Below are positions 11,130 to 20,180 of a DNA stretch of 64,000 bases, piece after piece. The first letter of the stretch is position 1. Each line of letters opens with the position of its first letter. This DNA comes from Pyropia yezoensis (taxonomy: Eukaryota; Rhodophyta; Bangiophyceae; Bangiales; Bangiaceae), in the NCBI GenBank assembly GCA_009829735.1, contig CM020620.1, forward strand, positions 10,175,794 through 10,239,793, written 5' to 3'. The notes under the pieces are model-generated. The model searched no databases and had not been told where the DNA came from. It saw only the letters and a list, made by a program, of their open reading frames with translations. The position numbers were made by a program, and so were the translations under genes.

Positions 11130-13169
11130 TCACTGGGCCGCCTCGCTAGTGGCCTCGCCGGCCCCCCCGTCAGTCGCAGCGCTGGCCGTGTCGGCGGCGC
11201 CGGCCGCGTCGGTCGCGCCTGCGGCATCGGCTGAGGCGTCCCCCCCCTCCTCCCCGTCCAACGCAACCGACGCCGCTAACTCCACGGTGGCCGCCAGCGG
11301 CGGCACGCCGTCGACCCCCCCTGCCAGCGCCACCTCGTCGAGACGGACGGCGGCGTCCGCGTACATGCGACGCTCCAGCGAGAGCATCTCGCCCACGAGG
11401 CGCGCCGCCGTGCCGCCACCACCGCTCGCATCTGCCCCCTCCCCAGCCGCCGCCGCCGGAAGTGGATCCTCGTACCGCTCGATCGCGTTACGAAGGGCGG
11501 CGCGGAGGAGCGCCACCGCGCGGGCCTCGTTGGCGTCCGCCACCGCGGCGCCGCGCTCCCAGTCGGCGCCCGCGCGCAGAGCAGCGGCCAGGCCCAGCCG
11601 GTCGAGCGCCACCGCCCGCGCCGCCCGCACGGCGGGCGCGGTGAGGGTGCCGCCAACATGCACGTCGCCGCCGGCGCCCGCGGGGCCGGCGCCCCCCAGC
11701 AGGCGGAGCTTGAGCGGCAGCGCGGGGTCTTCGGCGCGGCGCGGCAGCGGCACGTCAAGGGGCACTGCTGATGCGGGCGGCAGGGGCGCCGACGCGACAA
11801 AGCCCGAGTGGAGGAAAAAGTCCGCCGCGGGGCGGTGGCCGTAAAAGATGGTCACCTCGTCGCCCGCGGCAAAGGTGGTCATGGCGCTGCACTCGACCGC
11901 CGCGCCGCACGGCCGCCGCAGCACGTAGGCGGTGGTGGCGGGGCCGGGGGCGTGGTTGCACATATCCCACCCGGGGATGAGCGTCATGGCCGTGGGCGCT
12001 CCGTCGTCGTTGTCGTCGCCCGAAGGGGGCCGCGGCGGCGGCGGGTGGCGGTGCCCACCGCCGGCGCCGGCGCCGCCGTCCGGCGCCGCCGTTGGCAGCG
12101 CGTTTTGGCGCGTAAACGCAACGGAGACCGCCCAGCAAAAGGCGGGCCACGTGACACGGCTGAGCGGCAGTGCCGCCGCGGCGTCGGCCGGCACGGGCGC
12201 CGCCGGGTGTGTCAGCAGCGTCAGCAGGTAGAGAAAGTGCTTGGCAAGCGTCCGCAGGTGCCGCAGCAGCGTTGGCAGCAGCGGCGACGGCGCGAGTCGC
12301 GCCAGCACAGCCGGCGGGAAGAAGAGGGGAAGCGGGATGGCCGACGGGAGGGCGCGGATGTAGGGCGCGTAGGCGGTGCGGTCGCCCGCCAGCTCCAACG
12401 CCAGCACGTAGACGGCAAGTGCCATGGACGGCTGCGCTGAAAGCACCGGGTCGGTTTGGATCCACTCCCGCACGGCGGGGAGGGTATCGCCCGGGGCGGG
12501 GGGGGGGGGCGGAGCTTTCTCTGCCGGTGGGGCGCCAGTCCCGTCGGCAACGCCGTTGGTGGCCCTGTCCCCATTGCCATCGCCAGGCACGCCGCTTCGG
12601 CCGACGGGCGATGAGCCCGCAGGGTCGTGTTGGCCGCCGCCCCCCCCCCCCTCCCCCACTGCTCCCACCGGTGCGTCCTCCCCCTCACTGTCCTCCCCAT
12701 CAGGCGCGACCATCAGGTCCACAACGCTCAGGACCAGCGTGTGGGGCACGCGGATGACCAGTTCCCCCTCCGCGAGCCCCCGGGCGGCCACCAGCTTGCC
12801 GCCCTCCACGTCATCGTCGTGGCTGTCCGCCACCAGGGACCACACCTCCCCCGCGCCCGCCACGCCGCCGGCGGTCAGCCAGGCGGTGAGGCCGTCGAGG
12901 TCGGCCTGGCACCGCGGACGGCGCGCCCACGCGGGGCCCTGTACCGCGGCCAGCGCGGCGAGCGCGTCGGTCATGTCGGCGACAGCAGCGAGGCCGTCGG
13001 CCGCCCACGCCGACGCATCGTCCACGGCGGCCGAGGCGGCGGTCAGGGCGGCCGCCACGGCAGGGGGGGGCGGGGGGGCGCCCTTGGGCTTGGGGGGAGG
13101 GGGGGGGGGGGGGGCGGGCTTCTTCGCGGCCGCCCGCGCTTTCGTCGAGGGGGGGCGTCGGCGGCCCAT
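11130..13169 (-). CDS. SETD3: SET-domain protein methyltransferase, SETD3-like
   Basis: 679 codons from the ATG at 13169 (context CTACCATGG). The open frame continues upstream to 13403 but without a convincing start. After a Pro/Lys-rich N-terminus, residues about 120-150 hold the split start of a SET domain (KLVAARGLAEGELVIRVP). A helical insert spans about 245-350. The catalytic core is at about 398-460 with PGWDMCNH (S-adenosylmethionine-binding N-H pair) and IFYGHRP followed by FFLHSGF. The C-terminal half (about 470-620) resembles the Rubisco-LSMT substrate-binding helical domain. The spacing DMCNH...TTAY...FAAGDEVTIFYG matches SETD3, which methylates a histidine of actin; plant LSMT and SETD6 are relatives. 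The human enzyme is near 600 residues, so the excess here is low-complexity insertions. It is divergent from the EAPP gene across about 700 bp. Confidence 0.85.
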   Translation of the reverse strand: MGRRRPPSTKARAAAKKPAPPPPPPPKPKGAPPPPPAVAAALTAASAAVDDASAWAADGLAAVADMTDALAALAAVQGPAWARRPRCQADLDGLTAWLTAGGVAGAGEVWSLVADSHDDDVEGGKLVAARGLAEGELVIRVPHTLVLSVVDLMVAPDGEDSEGEDAPVGAVGEGGGGGGQHDPAGSSPVGRSGVPGDGNGDRATNGVADGTGAPPAEKAPPPPPAPGDTLPAVREWIQTDPVLSAQPSMALAVYVLALELAGDRTAYAPYIRALPSAIPLPLFFPPAVLARLAPSPLLPTLLRHLRTLAKHFLYLLTLLTHPAAPVPADAAAALPLSRVTWPAFCWAVSVAFTRQNALPTAAPDGGAGAGGGHRHPPPPRPPSGDDNDDGAPTAMTLIPGWDMCNHAPGPATTAYVLRRPCGAAVECSAMTTFAAGDEVTIFYGHRPAADFFLHSGFVASAPLPPASAVPLDVPLPRRAEDPALPLKLRLLGGAGPAGAGGDVHVGGTLTAPAVRAARAVALDRLGLAAALRAGADWERGAAVADANEARAVALLRAALRNAIERYEDPLPAAAAGEGADASGGGGTAARLVGEMLSLERRMYADAAVRLDEVALAGGVDGVPPLAATVELAASVALDGEEGGDASADAAGATDAAGAADTASAATDGGAGEATSEAAQ

Positions 13170-13877
13170 GGTAGGCGGGGGGAGGGGGGGGGAAAGTGGG
13201 GGAAGAAGGGTCGGCCGGGGATGAGGGTGCGAAGGTTGGCGGGGGGTGCAGGGGAGAAGGGAAGACGGCTGAGGACCCACAACGTTGACGACGATGGTGA
13301 TACCACAACCAGCCAACGCCTGGACCAGAGATAGCTGACGACAGCGGAGGCGAGCCAAAGCGAGGAGAGACGACCGAGATGGCGACAGTGGCAGCGACGG
13401 CACACCTGACGGGGGCGGCGTTCACGCACGACGTCGGCGAGGGTGGAGAAGGGGCGGAAGGGTCGACCGGGCACAGACGGATCGCCCTGTGCGGGATACC
13501 GCCAGTGCACGATCTCACACGTGGCATTTCGCCTGCCGACACTGGCGCGGCACGCCCAACCCACGGATTTGCGGGGCTACTGTACGGTCCTGTATTGTCT
13601 GTACAGGACACAACTGTTCATTGGCGGTTGCTCTGACGGTCGGGTAGTTGATCCCAAAAATTCAAAGGCGAAGCGGACATACTTGTTAAAGGCTGGTAGC
13701 CTTTACGCCTTGGCCGTGGAACGCTGTTCGGCCAACGACGAGGTGCTCGCGCGTTCACGTGTGCGACCACTGTCCGTCTGCCGCGCGGTGGCGCGCCCTC
13801 CCCCTCCCCCGCGTCTGGCCTTTTTGGTGCCACCCCGCCGTGCCGCGTCCATGCGGCCGCACCGGCGGTAGGGACGG
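13170..13877. promoter_or_regulatory. Shared upstream region of the SETD3-like and EAPP genes
   Basis: 708 bp separate the two divergent start codons. It contains a perfect hairpin (GTCCTGTA at 13587-13594 and TACAGGAC at 13602-13609, 7-base loop) and just beyond it an inverted CCAAT box (ATTGG, 13620-13624), about 255 bp before the EAPP start. No TATA box was seen. A bidirectional promoter is inferred from the geometry only. Confidence 0.5.
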
Positions 13878-14693
13878 ATGGCGTCCTCGGGTGGTTCCTC
13901 CACCAGCATCGTCGACGGTGGAGGCGGTGGCGGCGTCGGTGGAGGCGGCCACCGCTCGGCCGACGACGCCAGCAGCAGCCGCGGGGACGCAGCGAGCAGC
14001 GGCGTCGACGGCACCCACGGGTCTGCCCGCAGGACCGCCGGCGCGGCGACGTCCGCCGACACGGCCAACCGCAACGGGCGGGCCGCGCCTGACCGCGACA
14101 GCGCGTCGGGCGGCGGCGGCGGCGGCAACGGCACCGCAGCGGCGGCGGCGGCGGCGGCGGCTGCGGCCGCCCAGGCCGACGCCGACGCGGCAGCGCTGTA
14201 TGACCCCCACGCGGACAGTGACGACGAGCGGTGGGCGGCGGTGCACCTGGCGGTGCCGTCTGTGGGTGGCCGTGCCGCTGCTGGCGGCCGTCGCCGCCAC
14301 CGTCCGTCCTTCCCCTCAGCCGCCTTCGGCACCACCGACGCCGCCGCCGCCACCGCCGCCACCACTGCTGGCGACGACGACGGCGCGACGGCGCTGGACG
14401 AGGCGGCCGCCGCCGCCGCCGCCGCGGCGGCCGACTCGCCCCGCCTCAGCTGCCCCTGCTGCTTTACCCTGCTGTGCGTGGCGGCGCAGCGCCACGAGGC
14501 CTACACCGGCCAGTACCGGGCGGTGTACGTGCGCAACGTGGTGCCCCTGGACGGCGTGCCCGTGCGGGTGAGTGGGGCGGACGCGGTAGCGGGGGACGTG
14601 TTTGGGGCGGTGGGCTGTGGGGTGTGTGACACGCCAGTTGGGGTGCTCGACGCGGAGGAGGTGTACCACTTTTGTCACGTGGTGTGTGCGTGA
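13878..14693 (+). CDS. EAPP: EAPP family protein (E2F-associated phosphoprotein)
   Basis: 271 codons with an ATG in the context GACGGATGG. The N-terminal 100 residues are Gly/Ser/Ala low complexity. YDPHADSDDERW (about 108-119) matches the conserved acidic motif of EAPP homologues. The C-terminal domain starts at about 189 with LSCPCCFTLLC, QRHEAYTGQYRAVYVRN follows, and the protein ends with CGVC and DAEEVYHFCHVV. This order (CxxC, QRHE.Y..QYRA, second CxxC, EVFHF) is the Eapp_C signature. The two Cys pairs (192/195 and 247/250) could bind a metal. In animals EAPP is nuclear and modulates E2F-dependent transcription; the role in algae is unknown. The gene is intact and intronless. Confidence 0.85.
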   Translation: MASSGGSSTSIVDGGGGGGVGGGGHRSADDASSSRGDAASSGVDGTHGSARRTAGAATSADTANRNGRAAPDRDSASGGGGGGNGTAAAAAAAAAAAAQADADAAALYDPHADSDDERWAAVHLAVPSVGGRAAAGGRRRHRPSFPSAAFGTTDAAAATAATTAGDDDGATALDEAAAAAAAAAADSPRLSCPCCFTLLCVAAQRHEAYTGQYRAVYVRNVVPLDGVPVRVSGADAVAGDVFGAVGCGVCDTPVGVLDAEEVYHFCHVVCA

Positions 14694-15127
14694 GGGGGGG
14701 GGAGGGTGGGCGGAAGGGTTGGCGGGGAGGGGGTGGGGGGGGGCGGAGGTGGAGAGGGGCGGCGAATGGGGTGTGCATTGGTGGCGGCGTTGCGGTCGGG
14801 GGGCCGGGGTTGAACTCGAGGAGGCCCCCTATACGTGGATGTGCGCTGCAGAGAGCGGGAGGCCCCGTCGCCGGCAGCCCGTCGCGGGTGGCCATGCCCC
14901 AGACGACATAGATTTCCCGTCGGAGGGCCCCCGCGGGGCGGCGGACGCCACCGCCACCACCAGCGCCTTCGCGCCCAACGGCAGGTGGTCGGCGGCGGCG
15001 CTCTGCGGGGGCGTCATGGTTCATACCAGCCAATGGTGCCTCGCAGCTGACGCTCCAGGTAGAGGGTGTCATCGGCAGGAGAGTACCCGTAGACGGTAGA
15101 CGAGGTCCCCCTCGGCGCGGCCGCCCT
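14694..15127. other. Intergenic, no gene recognised
   Basis: GC-rich sequence downstream of the EAPP gene with G runs. No domain was recognised on either strand. Confidence 0.5.
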
Positions 15128-15353
15128 CCCCACACGGGGCACGGTCAGCGGGTGGCGGGGCTGGAGGTGGTGGCACGGCATGCGCTGACGAGTTTTTGTT
15201 TGTTTTGACTCTCTTTTTTTTTACAGACCGCGCCGCGTGGCGGTCCCCACACGGGGCACGGTCAGCGGATGGCGGGGCTGGAGGTGGTGGCACGGCATGC
15301 ACTGACTAGTTTTTGTTTTGACTCTTTTTTTTTACAGACCGCGCCGCGTGGCG
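15128..15353 (+). repeat. Tandem duplication of a ~110-117-bp unit with acceptor-like ends
   Basis: Two direct copies start at CCCCACACGGGGCACGG (15128 and 15245). Each contains GGCTGGAGGTGGTGGCACG and ends in a T-rich tract, TTTACAG, then ACCGCGCCGCG. The polypyrimidine tract plus CAG looks like a 3' splice site on the + strand, so the repeat carries two acceptor-like sequences. No exon could be assigned to them. Confidence 0.85.
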
Positions 15354-15420
15354 TCGCGACGGAATGAAGCAGGCACGCTCAGCGACCGCCCCCCCTCCTC
15401 CCCCCCAACCACACCAGCCA

Positions 15421-15480
15421 CCCCACCCCGCCCCACCCCGCCCCACCCCGCCCCACCCCGCCCCACCCCGCCCCACCCCC
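15421..15480 (+). repeat. (CCCCACCCCG)6 simple repeat
   Basis: Six tandem copies of a 10-bp C-rich unit. The complementary strand is G-rich and could form G-quadruplexes. It lies just 3' of the MYB-like gene. Confidence 0.9.
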
Positions 15481-15538
15481 CCCCCCCGCAACCCCATCCC
15501 ACCGCTCAACCCCCCCCGCCACGTGGGGGTGGGGCGCC

Positions 15539-17287
15539 TTACAATCTCCGTGGGCGCCCCCCCCCCCCAAACGGGCGGTCCGGCTCCTCGGCGCCGTCGC
15601 GGCCGACGCGGCGGAGGTCGCTCTCGCTCATGCTGCGCTTGCGTGTGCCCGCCAGCGGGAGCTCTCGGTTCTCCCGCTGCAGCCGCAGCGTGTACTTTTG
15701 CGAGTGCGTCCGCACCTGCGTCGCGTTGCGGCTGCCCACGTACGCGGCGATCGCGCGCACGTCCTTTGGGCCAAACCGCTCCATCGCGTCGAGGAAGCGC
15801 TGGTGCTCTTCGGGCGTCCAGTAGCGGCTCTGGCCTTTGGGAGCGGGGGTACCGGGGGGGGGGGGGGCTGCGGGGGGGGGCGCCCCCGTACCGCCGACGC
15901 CGCCGACGCCAGCCACGCCCATGCCGCCCATGCCACCGCCGCCGCCGCCGCCGCCGACACCGCCGCCCACGGCCGACCCGTCGGCTGCTTTTTCCTCCGC
16001 CTGAAGGTTGCCACCCCCCCCTGAGGCAGCCCCGTGCGACGCCGCCGCCGCCGCCGCTGCCAGGCGGTCACGCTCGAAGTCGTTTAGCCGGCCGACGAGG
16101 CGGTCAATCTCCCCCCGCGCGTGCAGCAGCTGGTCCTGCAGAGACGTCACCACCCGCTCGTGCTCATTGAGCGACACCACCGCCGGGCCCGACGCGTAGT
16201 GGACGGCGCTCAGGTTGGAGGGGTGTGGCGGGGGGGCGTGGCCGCCGGCCACGTGGCCGCCCAGCCCGCCCGGCACCCCCCCCCCGCCCCCCATATGGGC
16301 GCCGGGCAGGCCGCCGCCCAAGGATGGCGGGCCCACGCCGACCTGCGAGGGTGGCCCGTAGTAGAGCCCCCCCGGAAGCCCCACGCCGGCGGCGCCCGTG
16401 GCGGCGACCAGCCCGTGGCCACCGCCACCGGCGGCGCCCATCTCGTGGCCGCCACCACCGGCGGCGCCGATCAGGCCAACACCGCCGCCGCCACCGCCGC
16501 CGCCACCGCCGACGCCGCTGCCGCTGCCGCCGACGCCGCCGCCACCGCCACCGCCGCCGCCACCGCCCGTCAGCGGCGGGATCCCCCCCGTGTAGAGCCG
16601 CGGGAGAGGCGCCAGCGATGCCAGACCCGGCAGGAGGGGCGCGCCCATGGCGCCCACCCCCGGCCGCGTCAGTGGTGGCAACGTGGCGCTGCTGCCAACG
16701 CCGCCAACATCCACGGCTCCAACGCCACCGACGCTGCCGGGCGGCGGTCCTGCCAGGCTTACCGGCAGCATGGGGTGACCCCCGGGGGTCCCGGCCGACG
16801 CGGCGGCGCCAGCGGCGGCGGTGGTAGAGGCGGCGCCGCCCACATCCCCCCCACGGGCAACCGACAGGAGCGGCCCCACCGGCGGCAGCCGCCGGGGTGG
16901 CGGCTGCCCCCCAGACGGGCCCAGCGGCGCAGACAAGGGCGGCGGCTGCGGCGGCGGCGCGTAGCAGCCGTCGCCGAGTGGGTGGTGGCCACCCCCCGCG
17001 GGCGGCAGCGGCCCCACCCCGCGCGCCGACAGCACGGACCCCAGGCGGGGGAGGGTGGCTTCGGCGGGTGTTCCCCCCAGCCCTCCCCCCCCGCCCAGTA
17101 TCCCCCCAACTCCCCCCCCTCCTCCTCTACCCCTGCCCACGCCCACCGACGACAGCAGCGGTGCGACGGGCGGCAGGCGGACGGGGAGGGGGGGGGGCTT
17201 GGCGCCGCCGCCGCCGGGCGGTGGCCCCACTCCCCCCGCCGGACCGTCCGCAGACGATCGCTTATCCCGGTCCAGGTCCACCTCCAT
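15539..17287 (-). CDS. MYB-like transcription factor, SHAQKYF-type (THSQKY variant)
   Basis: 582 codons from the ATG at 17287 (CCCATGGAGG). The frame is open further upstream but begins with GTG. Most of the protein is Gly/Pro/Ala low complexity. A predicted coiled coil (about 372-409, VTSLQDQLLHARGEIDRL) precedes a single MYB/SANT repeat near the C-terminus (about 484-535). That repeat reads RYWTPEEHQRFLDAMERFG, then a second helix, then TQVRTHSQKYTLRL in the third helix. The single-repeat class with SHAQKYF in helix 3 comprises plant and algal transcription factors of circadian, light and stress responses; here the signature is THSQKYT. Nuclear DNA binding is inferred from the family. The coiled coil suggests dimerisation. 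No target can be deduced. Confidence 0.88.
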   Translation of the reverse strand: MEVDLDRDKRSSADGPAGGVGPPPGGGGAKPPPLPVRLPPVAPLLSSVGVGRGRGGGGGVGGILGGGGGLGGTPAEATLPRLGSVLSARGVGPLPPAGGGHHPLGDGCYAPPPQPPPLSAPLGPSGGQPPPRRLPPVGPLLSVARGGDVGGAASTTAAAGAAASAGTPGGHPMLPVSLAGPPPGSVGGVGAVDVGGVGSSATLPPLTRPGVGAMGAPLLPGLASLAPLPRLYTGGIPPLTGGGGGGGGGGGVGGSGSGVGGGGGGGGGGVGLIGAAGGGGHEMGAAGGGGHGLVAATGAAGVGLPGGLYYGPPSQVGVGPPSLGGGLPGAHMGGGGGVPGGLGGHVAGGHAPPPHPSNLSAVHYASGPAVVSLNEHERVVTSLQDQLLHARGEIDRLVGRLNDFERDRLAAAAAAASHGAASGGGGNLQAEEKAADGSAVGGGVGGGGGGGGMGGMGVAGVGGVGGTGAPPPAAPPPPGTPAPKGQSRYWTPEEHQRFLDAMERFGPKDVRAIAAYVGSRNATQVRTHSQKYTLRLQRENRELPLAGTRKRSMSESDLRRVGRDGAEEPDRPFGGGGRPRRL

Positions 17288-20180
17288 GGGCCGCGGCACG
17301 CGGGCGGCCGCCACCGTGCCACCGCCCGCCACCCCGGCGCTCCCCGCTGCCCGTCACGCACACGACGCAACGCCGACGCCGCCGCCGCCGCCGACGCCTG
17401 CCCACGGCGCCACCCACCCCCACCTCCACCCCCACCCACACACCCCCGCCCCAAGCTCCCACGGCCGTCGCGGCGCCGGCGACGCGACGCTGGCCAGGTG
17501 CGAATACCCAAGGACGGGCGGATCGTGGCACACACCCGTGGACGGGGGGAGGGTACGGGGAGCGGAGAGGGGGGATGGGGGGCAAAGGCCGGAGGGGTCA
17601 CAGGAGGGAAAGGGTCAGAGAAGAGGTGGAGAGGATGAGGGGGGAAAAGGGGGAAAGCGGGAGGCCCGGGGGGGGGGGCGGGGCATCGGTACAGCGGTGA
17701 CGGCCGACCGAATGGCGGGCGGGCCGCCCCAGCACCGGCGCACAACCACGCTGTCCGCAGCGGCGCGGCGTGGGTCGACCGAACGCACAGCGTGTGTGCG
17801 CGGGGGGGGGGGGGGGGTAACGGCGGGGCAGCGAACGGGAACGACAAAAGGTAGCGAACAAAAAAAAAAAAAAAAAAAAAAAATCGCACCACGGGCGCGC
17901 GCTACCCCGAGCTCCCCCACACCCCCACCACACGACCCCGACCGCGGCGGGCCGACCGGCCGCGGCGGCGCGCACCCCCGGCGCTCGCGCACCCACACCT
18001 CCCTCGGGCGAGAAGAGGACGGCAGCCGTGGGAGACTGTCAGGCCAATCCCCCGGGCAAAGGGGGAGGTGCGGCGGGCGGGGGCGCGGGGACGAAGTGGC
18101 CGGTGGTGGGGGGGGGGGGGGGGGGTTGGGTGGCCAGACGGCGCGCCGCGCCGCGGATCGGTGGCGCGGCGGGGGCGGGGGTGGCAACGCGGCCGCGGCC
18201 GCCGCTCACCCCCCCGCTGCTTGACGCTGCAGTGTGCACCCCGCCAGCCGGGTCAGCGGCGCATGACGAGCCGGGGGCGGGCGTCGGGAAAAGGTCCTAC
18301 GGGGGGGGGGGAGGTTCTGGAGTCCAGAGGGGGGGGGTCGGGGGGGGTCGGGGGGGGTCGGAGGGGTCGGGGGGGGGTCGGGTGGGGGTCTCTCCCCCGA
18401 CCTGGTTCCCGAGCGCGGCCCTGTGGCCCCCCCGCTGCCCCTCCCTCACTGGGAAACTGGGAGGGGGCTGGAGAGCGCGCGCCAAAAAAAAAAAAACGCA
18501 ATCCGGATGGCTTCGGGAGTGGGGGGTCGTTGGGGGGCGCCTGCGGGGTTGGTCCCGGTGGAAAAAGAACAAAGAGCTTGGCGGGCACCCAACAACGCAG
18601 CCACGGAGGCCCACGCTGGCGCGGCGCGGCCAATCTGCAGATCCGGGGCCATCTGCAGATTGGGGGGGGGGTGGTGGTGCGCCCACGGCTGCACCCAGCA
18701 GCTGCTGCAGGGCCACGACTCCAAAACCCTGTGGCGTAGAAGCCTCAAAAGGACGACTGGAGCCTGGATGTTCGACCTGCCAACCAACTGAGGCGAGGGA
18801 TCAACATCCTCTGCCGTTCGACCAATAGAAAGCCTTGCTGTGATCTGCAAGAGGTGTCATCGTCGGTGTGTTCGGAACGCATCTTCCACTCTTACAAAAT
18901 ACCGCATGACAACTCAACTACACACATATCTATCCCAAAGTGCTCAGAGCTATGTAGGGCAAATACACATGCTTTCAGCAGACAGAAGCAGGAAGCCCCG
19001 AGGCTGCTCCGCTCGGTGGACCCACCCCACACCCCAGGTCCCGGCATGAGCACGCTCGTGCGTCCTACAGACGGAAAGGCACCCCCCTCTATTTTCGCTG
19101 CGCCCAACGCAGGGAGTAGGCGGGGCAGCCCGCGTGGCAGCAGGGGAGGGAGGGCAGCACTCGGCGCCCGCCCGCGGCGGCAGCAGACCGCAGTGACAAC
19201 GGGAGGGACCAGGGAAGTTGACGGAGACAATAAAGACGCTTGCAGCGGCAAATGGGGATTATTTCAGTCCGCGGTGGTCGGGAGACCCTAGCCGGTGGAT
19301 ACTTGCTGCGGCGGACGCCCTTATGGGGGCCAGCGTCAGGAGGCAAGGGAGCAACTGGCAGACGCTGGTGGAGGCGACAGCCCGCGTCGGCGGATAGCGA
19401 GCGACGGCAATATCAGCGGCAGGAGGTAGGGCGGCAGACAGCCGAGGGTGGAACGGGCAGGCAGTGGCATGTGGGATAGCAGCCACCAGCTCGAACAACA
19501 TTAGCAACGTACCCTCACAGCTCACCACCGGGAGTTGTACGAGAAAAGTCTTTATGAACTATGCTATTATCCCGTTAAATTAGTAATTTTGACATTAATA
19601 ACCTGCTTAGTTCTCTGGCGATTGTGGCAAATCGGTCCGAGAAGCTCTTCAGTCACTCAAATTTAGTGCTTCGCTGTCAGCATGCAAGTGCATGGGGCCG
19701 CGATGTGTTCATGTGCCTCATGGGGGGCTACATCAGCGGATTTATCTGTCGACGCTGACTGTAATAGCACTACTTGTGTGTGATGTCGTTGTAATGCTCA
19801 ATTACTTTCATACAACTAGTAGTGAATTGTCAGTGGTGCCCAAAATTCGATGATCCCTTCCCTCAGCTGTTGTTGCTGTCCAAGAACGGCAATACATACC
19901 CCGACAGACAGCCATGCAGGAGGCGCGCCAGTCAACATCAACGTGACCGCCGATGTGCTGGCTGGAGGTGCCCTCGCATCGGTACATCCGCCCCCCCGGC
20001 CATCATCCCGTCCGCCCGCCGAGTCCCACCTCGCGTTGCCTTGGGTGCGTAGAGCTCTTCCACGGCTAGTTTTGCCTGCCCCTTGCTGCTGCTACGTTCT
20101 CTTTTCGGCCCGCTTCCCCTGCCCGTGTCGTTTTCTGTGTTCGCACTGTCGCTTCCTTCCCCCTTTGCCGCCTTTCCACG
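17288..20180. other. Long intergenic region between MYB-like and UBP6 genes
   Basis: No gene was recognised. Landmarks are a run of 24 A at 17860-17883, G-rich GGGGGGGTCG repeats at about 18330-18390, and a 13-A run near 18484. There is a perfect inverted repeat, CCAATCTGCAGAT (18630-18642) with its complement at 18651-18663, separated by 8 bp, which presents CCAAT boxes facing outward. An unusually AT-rich stretch lies at about 19540-19850. The promoter of the UBP6 gene should lie at the right end, but no TATA box was seen there. Confidence 0.55.

Noticed and set aside
13170..13403. 78-residue N-terminal extension of the SETD3-like ORF
   Set aside because: The ATG at 13169 has a better context and the extension has no homologous feature.
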